A DNA stretch of 64,000 bases, from positions 62,001-126,000 of the IMG/VR virus record IMGVR_UViG_3300020165_000008; one strand, 5' to 3'. Positions 40,396 to 48,313 of this stretch are shown here, piece after piece. Source of the DNA: a virus. How positions within the stretch are numbered: position 1 is the stretch's first letter; every line of letters starts with the position of its first letter. The translations under genes were made by a program, and so were the position numbers. The notes under the pieces were generated by a model. It did not search any database, was not told the DNA's origin, and saw only the letters and a list, made by a program, of their open reading frames with translations.

Positions 40396-40758
40396 TTACT
40401 CAAACTCTAAACTGTTTGTTTCAACGTTGTAAAAGCAGTAGATGTTCTTTGCCAGCCATAGATCCACAATAGTTTCCGGATCGACTTTTTCGTGGTTTAG
40501 ATACCATTCTTTGGTTCCGCTGGCATACTCAACAGCCGGACCATCTTCACGGTGAAGCTTGTCGTTTAGATACCATTCTTTGTCTCCGCTGGCATACTCA
40601 ATAGCCGGGCCATCTTCACGGTGGCGCTTTCCGTTTAGACACCACACTTTGTGTCCGTTGGCCCACTCAACAGCCGGACCATCTTCACGGTGATGCTCTC
40701 CGTTTAGGTACCACACTTTGTCTCCGTTGGGATAAGTTTTACATTCAGGTTTATTCAT
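40396..40758 (-). CDS. HREDGPA-repeat protein, type A, three units
   Basis: 120 aa. Cap MNKPECKTYPNGDKVWYLNG. Units use WANGHK, YASGDK and YASGTK. Tail HEKVDPETIVDLW, shared with the next two copies upstream. Confidence 0.78.
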   Translation of the reverse strand: MNKPECKTYPNGDKVWYLNGEHHREDGPAVEWANGHKVWCLNGKRHREDGPAIEYASGDKEWYLNDKLHREDGPAVEYASGTKEWYLNHEKVDPETIVDLWLAKNIYCFYNVETNSLEFE

Positions 40759-40760
40759 CT

Positions 40761-41123
40761 TTACTCAAACTCTAAACTGTTTGTTTCAACGTTGTAAAAG
40801 CAGTAGATGTTCTTTGCCAGCCATAGATCCACAATAGTTTCCGGATCGACTTTTTCGTGGTTTAGATACCACGCTTTGTTTCCGTTGGCCAACTCAACAG
40901 CCGGGCCATCTTCACGGTGACACTTTCCGTTTAGATGCCACGATTTGTGTCCGTTGGCCAACTCAATTGCAGGGCCATCTTCACGGTGAAGCTTGTCGTT
41001 TAGATACCATTCTTTGTTTCCGTTGGCATACTCAACTGCAGGGCCATCTTCACGGTGAAGCCTGTCGTTTAGCCACCATTCTTTGGTTCCGTTGGCATAA
41101 GTTTTACATTCAGGTTTATTCAT
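40761..41123 (-). CDS. HREDGPA-repeat protein, type A, three units
   Basis: 120 aa. Cap variant MNKPECKTYANGTKEWWLND, found again in array 3. Two-nt gaps on both sides. Confidence 0.78.
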   Translation of the reverse strand: MNKPECKTYANGTKEWWLNDRLHREDGPAVEYANGNKEWYLNDKLHREDGPAIELANGHKSWHLNGKCHREDGPAVELANGNKAWYLNHEKVDPETIVDLWLAKNIYCFYNVETNSLEFE

Positions 41124-41125
41124 CT

Positions 41126-41557
41126 TTACTCAAACTCCAAACTGTTTGTTTCACGGTTATAAAAACAGTAGATGTTTTTTGCGAGCCATAGATCCACAAT
41201 TGTTTCCGGATCGACTTTTTCGTGGTTTAGCCACCACGCTTTGTATCCGTTGGCCCACTCGCAAGCCGGGCCATCTTCACGGTGGCGCTTTCCGTTTAGA
41301 TACCAATATTTGATTCCGCTGCCCAACTCACTAGCCGGACCATCTTCACGGTGACGCTTTCCGTTTAGCCACCATTCTTTGGTTCCGTCGCCCAACTCAG
41401 CAGCCGGACCATCTTCACGGTGAAGCTTGCCGTTTAGATACCACCATTTTTCTCCGTTGGCCCACTCAACAGCCGGACCATCTTCACGGTGATGCTCTCC
41501 GTTTAGGAACCATTCTTTGTTTCCGTTGGGATAAGTTTTACATTCAGGTTTATTCAT
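41126..41557 (-). CDS. HREDGPA-repeat protein, type A, four units
   Basis: 143 aa, first gene of array 2. Two units carry LGDG/LGSG instead of the common xANG. It starts 10 nt after the stop of the upstream non-repeat gene. Confidence 0.78.
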   Translation of the reverse strand: MNKPECKTYPNGNKEWFLNGEHHREDGPAVEWANGEKWWYLNGKLHREDGPAAELGDGTKEWWLNGKRHREDGPASELGSGIKYWYLNGKRHREDGPACEWANGYKAWWLNHEKVDPETIVDLWLAKNIYCFYNRETNSLEFE

Positions 41558-41567
41558 TTACTCAAAC

Positions 41568-41813
41568 TCATACCTTCATTAGGTATTTACCACTAAACTT
41601 CTCAATGCTCCCACAGCTTGCTCCGGTTAGCCACTCAATACAATAGACACATTCTAGTGGCGGCTTGTCCTCACCCAGATCGGCAATCACTGGCTCGATA
41701 ATATCAACAACCAAGCCCATACTGCGGTCACTATCAAAGTTAGAGATGTCCTCGCCATATGTGGTCCCGTAGGTAGAACATACCAGATCTGCTAACTCAA
41801 ACTTTTGCTTCAT
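41568..41813 (-). CDS. small protein of unknown function
   Basis: 81 aa from MKQKFELADLVCSTYG at 41813; the longer frame would cover the zinc-ribbon gene. MGLVVDIIEP and CVYCIEWLTG suggest a small beta-barrel, similar in layout to the genes at 44.69 and 47.22 kb. Function unknown. Confidence 0.6.
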   Translation of the reverse strand: MKQKFELADLVCSTYGTTYGEDISNFDSDRSMGLVVDIIEPVIADLGEDKPPLECVYCIEWLTGASCGSIEKFSGKYLMKV

Positions 41814-41922
41814 TTTTATACTTTGTTTCGCAGTGTCGGCAAAGCGACTTCTTTTCTTTACTATCAATAAAACTAAAGCAAGCCTGACAAATTTGCTTTT
41901 TTGTGATTTTTTCTGAACTCAT
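41797..41922 (-). CDS. 41-aa zinc-ribbon protein
   Basis: MSSEKITKKQICQACFSFID and later LCRHC: two CxxC knuckles 15 residues apart. GGAAAG precedes the ATG, which overlaps the upstream stop as ATGA. It overlaps the next gene by 17 nt. Confidence 0.6.
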   Translation of the reverse strand: MSSEKITKKQICQACFSFIDSKEKKSLCRHCETKYKNEAKV

Positions 41923-42086
41923 TTTCTTTCCTTGTTGTTTTGATGAACCCACTTGACACCTTCTTTGTCTTGAACGATGATCCGATGCTGGGGTTTATAC
42001 TTATAAGTTATTTCATTCTCTGCGTCTAAAAACCCTACAACCTTTACCTGCTGGGTCTTGTATTTTATCACTTTACCAATTCTCAA
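41919..42086 (-). CDS. small beta-rich protein
   Basis: 55 aa if started at TTG 42086, where GGAGG lies 7 nt upstream and the preceding gene has just ended; ATG 42146 would overlap that gene by 58 nt. RIGKVIKYKTQQVKVVGFLD reads as successive strands. Function unknown. Confidence 0.5.
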   Translation of the reverse strand: MRIGKVIKYKTQQVKVVGFLDAENEITYKYKPQHRIIVQDKEGVKWVHQNNKERK

Positions 42087-42088
42087 TT

Positions 42089-42280
42089 CTATGCCTCCGA
42101 TACGATTAGCAGGTCTTCTTTGTATTCGACCGATGGACTCATCCAAAACTTAGTTGGGTAAATCCAATCTATCCACGGATCTCCTGCTTCATCCCACCCA
42201 ATAACTAAGCCTAGATTGTCGGGACACTCCCTTGTGCGCATAGGCATCATGGGCATAGTTACTAAATCCCCTTCTTTCAT
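42089..42280 (-). CDS. small SH3-like protein
   Basis: 63 aa, MKEGDLVTMPMMPMRTRECP, then LGLVIGWDEAGDPWIDWIYP: a small barrel pattern like several others in this region. ATGA overlap with the large gene upstream. Confidence 0.6.
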   Translation of the reverse strand: MKEGDLVTMPMMPMRTRECPDNLGLVIGWDEAGDPWIDWIYPTKFWMSPSVEYKEDLLIVSEA

Positions 42281-43683
42281 TCATTCTCCTTTGACGACAT
42301 TTCAGCAAAAGCGTATATTTCCAAAATGGAGTTTACAAGATCACTAATAGAGACTGAGCAATTGTTACCAGGGTAGAAGGCAACATATGTAACAGCTTCA
42401 GGTTCGCCGTTCCACTTCTTTTGTCTCACATCCAATGTTCTCGCAATTGATGAGGAGCCGGTTGTTCCGCCGATCATTTTTCCCTTCTCAAACGTTTGTG
42501 CGTACCCGCCGGAATGAGCCATTTTTATGAAGTCACTAGCAAGATCTCTTGTCTTGCGTGGCTGAAGGAGAGCAGTACACTTTTCCATCATGTCGGTGGT
42601 GGCCTTCATAGGCGTGCCTTCTTCATAGAACAAGTTTCCACCGACTGTCACAGTGCTAAAGTAAGCAGAATTTACTTCGGCTGTATTATTGACTCCATCT
42701 AGTTTGTTGTAGTTGGGTATCATAAAATCAATCAAGTGCGAAATCGTACTAATGCCGTATCCTCTACTGGCGGATTGCAATGTTATACTCTTGGCATGGC
42801 TGAAAAGTAGCTCTTGCGCATACTCTTTGACTAAAGTTTCAATCTCTGACGTCAGCGCTTGTGTTAGCTTGAAGCTAAGGTTTCTACTAAGCCGTTCATC
42901 ATCCATCCAACTGATCTCTATGTCCGGAGACTGATCGTTATACCATTCTCCTTCATATTTTGTATGCTCTACATTCTTGTATGCTGAAGACTTGTTGCTT
43001 GAATCCATATGGATAGCAGAAACCATAGAAGAAAAGAACTCACTTCCACTACCGTTTCTTTTATTCAGCGCTGAACTTTGAACGTTCCTGAGATGAGAAC
43101 GCAAGAAAGCAATGACTAGAGCACCTTCTTTTCCTTCATAATTTGAGTAGTTGCCGTTTTTCATAGTCGGCTCTACAACTTCCTTCCAAATCTTCTTGTA
43201 CTGATTGTCGCTGTTGGCCTCTAGCATACTTTGAACAAAACCACTAAAGTCTAGTTCCAAAAACCCAATTGCCTTTTGTAACCTAAAATAATAGTGATTC
43301 TCATTGGGTACTTCTCCAGTTACAAAGAAAGACAGTACTTGGTTTTTACCTTCTTTGATCTTGATCGACATAGATTCTTTTAGCAATCGAGAATCTTCAA
43401 ATTGGAACTTAGAGTAATTGCTAATCTTATCAACAATCAAGTTCTGCAGTTCAGAAGACTGGTTCCAACTGAGCTTGATATAACCAGATCTTGGCGTTAC
43501 TTCGCATTCAATCATTGATGCATCAAGCGAATGGATCGGAGCGGCTTTCTTGATTGCTGCTGGTAGATCTCTCAACAGGCGTGGCAAGATCTGTGCAGCC
43601 AAATCAGTTGTGCGAGCTTTCTCTTTACAACTGCGAACATTATGTCCGGCTTCACCACAATATCTACAAGTTCGTTCTGTCAT
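42277..43683 (-). CDS. zinc-knuckle protein of unknown function
   Basis: 468 aa. The N-terminal CRYCGEAGHNVRSC is a CCHC zinc knuckle, a single-stranded nucleic-acid-binding motif. The rest is mixed alpha/beta without a recognised domain. It is the first gene of the operon that leads to array 2, behind a class 1 promoter. Confidence 0.7.
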   Translation of the reverse strand: MTERTCRYCGEAGHNVRSCKEKARTTDLAAQILPRLLRDLPAAIKKAAPIHSLDASMIECEVTPRSGYIKLSWNQSSELQNLIVDKISNYSKFQFEDSRLLKESMSIKIKEGKNQVLSFFVTGEVPNENHYYFRLQKAIGFLELDFSGFVQSMLEANSDNQYKKIWKEVVEPTMKNGNYSNYEGKEGALVIAFLRSHLRNVQSSALNKRNGSGSEFFSSMVSAIHMDSSNKSSAYKNVEHTKYEGEWYNDQSPDIEISWMDDERLSRNLSFKLTQALTSEIETLVKEYAQELLFSHAKSITLQSASRGYGISTISHLIDFMIPNYNKLDGVNNTAEVNSAYFSTVTVGGNLFYEEGTPMKATTDMMEKCTALLQPRKTRDLASDFIKMAHSGGYAQTFEKGKMIGGTTGSSSIARTLDVRQKKWNGEPEAVTYVAFYPGNNCSVSISDLVNSILEIYAFAEMSSKENE

Positions 43684-43735
43684 TTTTTTCCTACTAGGTT
43701 GTTGTTTTTGCCTTTATCGGCGGGAATTCGTCTCT

Positions 43736-43778
43736 CATCAGTTAGACGATCGAGCGAGGGATCTTATCCACATAAAAT
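43736..43778 (-). promoter_or_regulatory. class 1 promoter
   Basis: Minus-strand TTTATGTGGATAAGATCC and CGTCTAACTGATG, 53 nt before the zinc-knuckle gene. Confidence 0.8.
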
Positions 43779-43804
43779 CGAAAAAAGTGGCCGATCGGGG
43801 TGAT

Positions 43805-44509
43805 TTATTTCAAGATAGATGAATTATCTAGGCTATTTATTGCTACTTTGCTATAAGCGCTTTCAGCTAATTTGCTAATTTTCTGATTTGGAGAAGCCAG
43901 CAAAGGCACCAAGACGGAATTCCTTGTGCCCCGGCTTAGCATCTCAATATATTGACTGATAAACCAAGGCACATATTTATACGAGTGCCCGAGCTTTGTA
44001 TCAGCCGCTGTGACGTGAGAAGAAACGAATGAACTTATGTCATACAAAGTTTGTTCGTCTAATCGGTCAATGTAATGACAACCGCTCCCCAGGAGAGATA
44101 CAACGAATCTCCTAAGTTTGCCTGAACCTGATCCGTATAGCGGGTAGCCTGAAGACATCTGTTTATTGAACGCTCTTTTTACCACCTCGGTCCAGGTCGC
44201 AAACATCCTGTTAGTTTCTTCATCAGATAAGCTTTTTTGAGAGGTAAAGAGGTATGTCTGTAGCTTAGTTGATCGCTTGTGGTGTTCTTGTAGTTCTTGG
44301 ATATGTGTAGGCTGCAATTGTATTGTTCCAGCCATTTTGACTGCCCACTCACAACGCACAGGTCCGCTAAGACCCCTCCAAACCTCCATCATATCATTTT
44401 CTGGAATTGTTCCGCCGGCTTCTAGGATCTTGAACAAAGATCGCCTAATAGCGGAATCAGCTTGTACGAACTCTACTGAAGGGATAGTCACTTTGATCTT
44501 CATAGACAT
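43805..44509 (-). CDS. helical protein of unknown function
   Basis: 234 aa, mostly helical, with LLASPNQKISKLAESAYSKV near the end. Not recognised. It shares 1 nt with its upstream neighbour (TAATG). Confidence 0.65.
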   Translation of the reverse strand: MSMKIKVTIPSVEFVQADSAIRRSLFKILEAGGTIPENDMMEVWRGLSGPVRCEWAVKMAGTIQLQPTHIQELQEHHKRSTKLQTYLFTSQKSLSDEETNRMFATWTEVVKRAFNKQMSSGYPLYGSGSGKLRRFVVSLLGSGCHYIDRLDEQTLYDISSFVSSHVTAADTKLGHSYKYVPWFISQYIEMLSRGTRNSVLVPLLASPNQKISKLAESAYSKVAINSLDNSSILK

Positions 44510-44700
44510 TATTCCACTCCTTTTCCACTTGGCGCAAACCCCATTGGCCTAGTTTTCTCTTCAATCTCTGCGGCTGGTTGTTGCATTACAGAATAAATTA
44601 GTGTTTGTGCAGTTTTAGTTTGCATCGCCATTTGTACCACAACTTCTGCTACCATTTTGCCAGCTTGTTGTGAGAATCCGGACATAAAAGTTCTAAGCAT
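44509..44700 (-). CDS. small helical protein
   Basis: 63 aa, MLRTFMSGFSQQAGKMVAEV, amphipathic helix then MGFAPSGKGVE. Unknown. Overlaps the next upstream gene by 8 nt. Confidence 0.6.
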   Translation of the reverse strand: MLRTFMSGFSQQAGKMVAEVVVQMAMQTKTAQTLIYSVMQQPAAEIEEKTRPMGFAPSGKGVE

Positions 44701-44950
44701 TGTTATACTCCCTTACATAAGTTGCGTTACAAGTCTCCGTTCTTTGACCGTAAGGAGACTCAAGCCAATCAATAGTGCATTGACAAAAAATAAAGTTTGG
44801 ATCTGTGTCTGAGATTTCTGATTTTGAATTCTTATTTTCTATGTCTCTAATGTTTGTGAGTAAGCCATAGTAGTTTTTGTATGGTTGCCCATTCTTAGGG
44901 TTTTCTAAAGTAACCAGATTTCCAAGTTTTAGTTTCATTGTTTTTTCCAA
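44693..44950 (-). CDS. small SH3-like protein
   Basis: 85 aa, MEKTMKLKLGNLVTLENPKN and FIFCQCTIDWL, the same small-barrel layout as 41568 and 47224. Unknown function. Confidence 0.6.
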   Translation of the reverse strand: MEKTMKLKLGNLVTLENPKNGQPYKNYYGLLTNIRDIENKNSKSEISDTDPNFIFCQCTIDWLESPYGQRTETCNATYVREYNNA

Positions 44951-44979
44951 GAAGAAATAATTGATTATAGTGTTGTTTG

Positions 44980-45465
44980 TTATTCAGGCCATTTGAGTGC
45001 CGGGTAAACATTCTCCCAAGATCCATCTTCACACAAAACGTGTCTAAAGGGTAAGCAGTCATCCTCTACATACTGGCTCTCAATGAATGTTTCTTTTGGC
45101 TTACAAACTAAGGCAAGGAATTCTTGAAGTTGATCAACGGCTTCATAACATTCCTCTCCACAATAATCTTCCATTGTGATAGAATTATGTGCGTATACAT
45201 TCAAATTACCAAAGAAGCATTCCAAAAATGTGGTAAAGCAATTTGAATAAACAGCATCAACAAACTCTGAATGAAGGTCTTTTTGAGTGGAGTCCTGCCA
45301 ACCCCAACGAGGATACTTTGTTTCATTCCTCGCTTCAAACAAGAAGTGCTCTCGTTCGTCAGCCGGCAGATCATACTCTTTCCAAAGTTCATCTGTTAAT
45401 TTTCCAATGATCTTTTGATGATCTTCTTTGAGTTCAAATTCTACGTGCCAGTTCCATAACGACAT
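44980..45465 (-). CDS. acidic protein of unknown function
   Basis: 161 aa from MSLWNWHVEFELKEDHQK; AAAGGAA supports ATG 45465. Rich in Trp/Cys/Glu, ending WENVYPALKWPE. First gene behind a class 1 promoter. Not recognised. Confidence 0.65.
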   Translation of the reverse strand: MSLWNWHVEFELKEDHQKIIGKLTDELWKEYDLPADEREHFLFEARNETKYPRWGWQDSTQKDLHSEFVDAVYSNCFTTFLECFFGNLNVYAHNSITMEDYCGEECYEAVDQLQEFLALVCKPKETFIESQYVEDDCLPFRHVLCEDGSWENVYPALKWPE

Positions 45466-45553
45466 TTTTTTCCTTTGTTGTTGAAGGAGGGTTTGTTTCA
45501 AGAGAGGGGGCCGAAAACCCCTCGGTGCGCAGCTTGGTGGGCTTTTGGGCGCT

Positions 45554-45596
45554 CATTAGTTAGACGATCGAGGCGAGGATCTTATCCACATAAAAT
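45554..45596 (-). promoter_or_regulatory. class 1 promoter
   Basis: Minus-strand TTTATGTGGATAAGATCC and CGTCTAACTAATG, placed directly after repeat array 3. Confidence 0.8.
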
Positions 45597-45633
45597 CGAA
45601 AAAAGTGACGCACCGGAGCGATTTGTTTCATTT

Positions 45634-46065
45634 TTACTCAAACTCCAAACTGTTTGTTTCACGGTTGTAAAAACAGTAGATGTTCTTTGCGAGCCATAGA
45701 TCCACAATGGTTTCCGGATCGACTTCTCCGTGGTTTAGCCACCACGCTTTGGTTCCGTTGGAATACTCAACAGCCGGGCCATCTTCACGGTGAAGATTGC
45801 CGTTTAGATACCAATGTTTGTCTCCGTTGGCATACTCACAAGCCGGGCCATCTTCACGGTGAAGCTTGCCGTTTAGGAACCATTCTTTTTCTCCGTCGAG
45901 CCACTCAAAAGCCGGACCATCTTCACGGTGACGCTTTCCGTTTAGGAACCATTCTTTGGATCCGTCGGCACACTCTAGAGCCGGGCCATCTTCACGGTGG
46001 CGCTTTCCGTTTAGCCGCCATTCTTTGGTTCCGTTGGCATAAATTTTACATTCAGGTTTATTCAT
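45634..46065 (-). CDS. HREDGPA-repeat protein, type A, four units
   Basis: 143 aa, cap MNKPECKIYANG. Units include the rare EWLDGEKEW and CADGSKEW. Tail HGEVDPETIVDLWLAKN. Last gene of array 3. Confidence 0.78.
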   Translation of the reverse strand: MNKPECKIYANGTKEWRLNGKRHREDGPALECADGSKEWFLNGKRHREDGPAFEWLDGEKEWFLNGKLHREDGPACEYANGDKHWYLNGNLHREDGPAVEYSNGTKAWWLNHGEVDPETIVDLWLAKNIYCFYNRETNSLEFE

Positions 46066-46067
46066 CT

Positions 46068-46361
46068 TTACTCAAACTCCAAACTGTTTGTTTCACGGTT
46101 GTAAAAACAGTAGATGTTCTTTGCGAGCCATAGATCCACAATAGTTTCCGGATCGGCTTTTTTGTTGTTTAGGAACCACCATTTGTTTCCGTTGGCATAC
46201 TCAATTGCAGGGCCATCTTCACGGTGAAGCTTGTCGTTTAGGAACCACGCTTTGTTTCCGCTGGCCAACTCAACAGCCGGGCCATCTTCACGGTGAAGCT
46301 TGCCGTTTAGATACCATTCTTTGGCTCCGTTGGCATAAGTTTTACATTCAGGTTTATTCAT
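46068..46361 (-). CDS. HREDGPA-repeat protein, type A, two units
   Basis: 97 aa with only two units, the shortest type A copy. It keeps both the full cap (MNKPECKTYANGAKEW) and the full tail, so loss was of exactly one unit relative to the common 120-aa form. Confidence 0.78.
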   Translation of the reverse strand: MNKPECKTYANGAKEWYLNGKLHREDGPAVELASGNKAWFLNDKLHREDGPAIEYANGNKWWFLNNKKADPETIVDLWLAKNIYCFYNRETNSLEFE

Positions 46362-46862
46362 TTACTCAAACTCCAAACTGTTTGTTTCAACGTTGTAAAA
46401 GCAGTAGATGTTTTTTGCGAGCCATAGATCCACAATGGTTTCCGGATCGGCTTCTTTGTTGTTTACGTACCATTCTTTGGTTCCGTTGGTATCCTCACAA
46501 GCCGGACCATCTTCACGGTGGCGCTTTCCGTTTAGATACCATTCTTTGTGTCCGTTGGTCCTCTCAACAGCCGGGCCATCTTCACGGTGGCGCTTTCCGT
46601 TTAGATGCCACTCTTTGGCTCCGCTGGCATACTCAACAGCCGGGCCATCTTCACGGTGAAGCTTGCCGTTTAGCCGCCATTCTTTGTATCCGTTGGCCCT
46701 CTCAACAGCAGGACCATCTTCACGGTGAAGCTTGCCGTTTAGATACCATTCTTTGTTTCCGTTGGCCAACTCAACAGCCGGGCCATCTTCACGGTGAAGC
46801 TTGCCGTTTAGATACCATTCTTTGGTTCCGTTGGCATAAGTTTTACATTCAGGTTTATTCAT
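46362..46862 (-). CDS. HREDGPA-repeat protein, type A, five units
   Basis: 166 aa. Cap followed by units ELANGNKEWYLNGKL and similar; the first two linkers are identical. Last repeat has WYVNNKEADPE. Directly abuts the two-unit copy. Confidence 0.78.
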   Translation of the reverse strand: MNKPECKTYANGTKEWYLNGKLHREDGPAVELANGNKEWYLNGKLHREDGPAVERANGYKEWRLNGKLHREDGPAVEYASGAKEWHLNGKRHREDGPAVERTNGHKEWYLNGKRHREDGPACEDTNGTKEWYVNNKEADPETIVDLWLAKNIYCFYNVETNSLEFE

Positions 46863-46864
46863 CT

Positions 46865-47227
46865 TTACTCAAACTCCAAACTGTTTGTTTCACGGTTGTA
46901 AAAGCAGTAGATGTTTTTTGCGAGCCATAGATCCACAATAGTTTCCGGATCGACTTTTTTGTTGTTTAGATACCACCCTTTGCGCCCGTTGGCATACTCA
47001 ACAGCCGGACCATCTTCACGGTGACGCTTACCGTTTAGATACCACAATTTGGCTCCGTTGGCCCACTCACAAGCCGGACCATCTTCACGGTGGCGCTTTC
47101 CGTTTAGCCACCATTCTTTGGTTCCGTTGGGATACTCACAAGCAGGGCCATCTTCACGGTGATGCTTTCCGTTTAGATACCACTCTTTGTCTCCGTTGGG
47201 ATAAGTTTTACATTCAGGTTTATTCAT
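46865..47227 (-). CDS. HREDGPA-repeat protein, type A, three units
   Basis: 120 aa from MNKPECKTYPNGDKEWYLNG at 47227; a 24-codon upstream extension overlaps the gene before it and is discarded. The start overlaps that gene's stop as ATGA. First copy of array 3. Confidence 0.78.
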   Translation of the reverse strand: MNKPECKTYPNGDKEWYLNGKHHREDGPACEYPNGTKEWWLNGKRHREDGPACEWANGAKLWYLNGKRHREDGPAVEYANGRKGWYLNNKKVDPETIVDLWLAKNIYCFYNRETNSLEFE

Positions 47228-47421
47228 TTTATTTCTCTTAGCAAAGCTTTGGATATATAAGGTATGTATCTCACTTCCGTCCAAGGTAGTATGATCCAAT
47301 CAACACTATAATGATCTGAATCGATTATTTTATCTACCAGCCCCATTCCATAGTACTTACTTGGTCCATTTCGATAGGCAAGTGGTAAGGAGCACATTTC
47401 TACTAAGTCACCAATTTTCAT
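47224..47421 (-). CDS. small SH3-like protein
   Basis: 65 aa, MKIGDLVEMCSLPLAYRNGP, then GLVDKIIDSDHYSVDWIILP, a small-barrel pattern. It heads the array 3 operon, translationally coupled to the first repeat gene, as similar little genes do in array 2. Confidence 0.65.
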   Translation of the reverse strand: MKIGDLVEMCSLPLAYRNGPSKYYGMGLVDKIIDSDHYSVDWIILPWTEVRYIPYISKALLREIK

Positions 47422-47456
47422 TTTTCATCGTCGGGGGAGTAAGATCGGGGGGCTCG

Positions 47457-47496
47457 CTAGTTAGACGATCGAGGCGAGGATCTTATCCACATAAAG
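47457..47496 (-). promoter_or_regulatory. class 1 promoter
   Basis: Minus-strand TTTATGTGGATAAGATCC and CGTCTAAC, driving the array 3 operon. Confidence 0.8.
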
Positions 47497-47501
47497 ACGA
47501 A

Positions 47502-47534
47502 AAAACCCCGCTGATCTTTCAACCAGCGGGGTTT
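47502..47534. terminator. bidirectional terminator
   Basis: CCCCGCTG and CAGCGGGG stem with flanking A and T runs, so it can work both ways. It separates the lipoprotein gene from the next class 1 promoter. Confidence 0.88.
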
Positions 47535-47612
47535 TGCATTATAGCCGAAGAAGCTTCAGCAATGAATAAGCAAACTGTAAAAAGGATTCACGATCCCAAT
47601 ACAGCATCTTTA

Positions 47613-47990
47613 TTACTCATCAGAATCAGATCCATCATCATCCTCTACATCGGTTTCATCAGTATCAGATCCGTCATCACTATCAGACGACGAACCGGAG
47701 TCATCCTCTACATCAGTTTCATCAGTATCGACTACTGTGTCTCCAACGGTATCTTCCGCCGAATCGGTTACTGCGTCCTCAACACTGTCTTCAACAGTAT
47801 CGGCTACTGTATCCTCAACGGTATCTTCAACAGTGTCGGTTTCAGGCACATCTCCTGATCCTTCAGCGTCGCTAATAACATCAGCAGCGCCAGTGTCATC
47901 AGTTGGGGGTGTTTCTTCCTCTTCCGAGCATCCCATAATAAGGATTGTTCCAAGAGCAAGAGCGATTGTTTGATACATAATGTTTTTCAT
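47613..47990 (-). CDS. acidic lipoprotein
   Basis: 125 aa. Signal peptide IALALGTILIMGC with lipobox; the mature part begins SEEEETPPTDD. The rest is a disordered Asp/Glu/Thr/Val repeat (DTVEDTVADTVED and similar, then DETDVEDD and Ser/Asp). It should be anchored by lipid in the host envelope with a strongly negative tail that could bind calcium or block a receptor. Composition resembles Bradymonadota/Myxococcota lipoproteins. Confidence 0.72.
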   Translation of the reverse strand: MKNIMYQTIALALGTILIMGCSEEEETPPTDDTGAADVISDAEGSGDVPETDTVEDTVEDTVADTVEDSVEDAVTDSAEDTVGDTVVDTDETDVEDDSGSSSDSDDGSDTDETDVEDDDGSDSDE

Positions 47991-48014
47991 TTTTTCTCCT
48001 TTGTTAGTATCGGT

Positions 48015-48239
48015 TTATTCTTCTTCTGATCCAACTGGATCATCTTCCACAACTCGTGAAAGAATTTCTAGGCCGGCTTCAGCATTTGCGACATCATTGA
48101 TAAAATCTACTATGTCATCAACAATGTCTGTGTGGCTTCCAACTCCAACAGGGCTGGATAAGCAAACTTGTAGATTTGCTAGCGCTCGTGTTCGCACTGC
48201 CTCAAAATGTGCAACTGCTGCCGTTTGTAAGGGGTTCAT
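48015..48239 (-). CDS. small helical protein
   Basis: 74 aa, MNPLQTAAVAHFEAVRTRAL, helical and Ala-rich with an acidic C-terminus. Unknown. GGAGAG ribosome site and a sigma-70-like promoter upstream. It ends 25 nt before the lipoprotein gene. Confidence 0.65.
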   Translation of the reverse strand: MNPLQTAAVAHFEAVRTRALANLQVCLSSPVGVGSHTDIVDDIVDFINDVANAEAGLEILSRVVEDDPVGSEEE

Positions 48240-48271
48240 AGTACAACTCTCCGTGTTTCAAGTGTTATACT

Positions 48272-48299
48272 ATTATACTGTATTCTGAGCGAAAGTCAA
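48272..48299 (-). promoter_or_regulatory. sigma-70-like promoter
   Basis: Minus-strand TTGACT, 16 nt, TATAAT, about 33 nt before ATG 48239. Confidence 0.65.
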
Positions 48300-48313
48300 G
48301 CGTTTTGTTTTAT

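Larger units (their letters stand above)
39307..41557 (-). repeat. repeat-gene array 2 (six type A genes)
   Basis: Six tandem type A copies (19 units of 69 bp). Five have three units and one has four. Gaps between copies are 0 or 2 nt. Confidence 0.9.
45634..47227 (-). repeat. repeat-gene array 3 (four type A genes)
   Basis: Four tandem type A copies with 4, 2, 5 and 3 units (14 units of 69 bp), the widest length range of the arrays. Confidence 0.9.

Noticed and set aside
45654-46930. Long plus-strand frames with HLHGEACRLDT-like repeats
   Set aside because: They are mirror frames of the repeat genes, created by the conserved HREDGPA codons; no ribosome sites or promoters.
31648-47227. Regular 69-bp DNA repeats resembling a CRISPR or satellite array
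   Set aside because: The repeats are in-frame codons of tandem protein genes with caps and tails; there are no unique spacers of fixed length.
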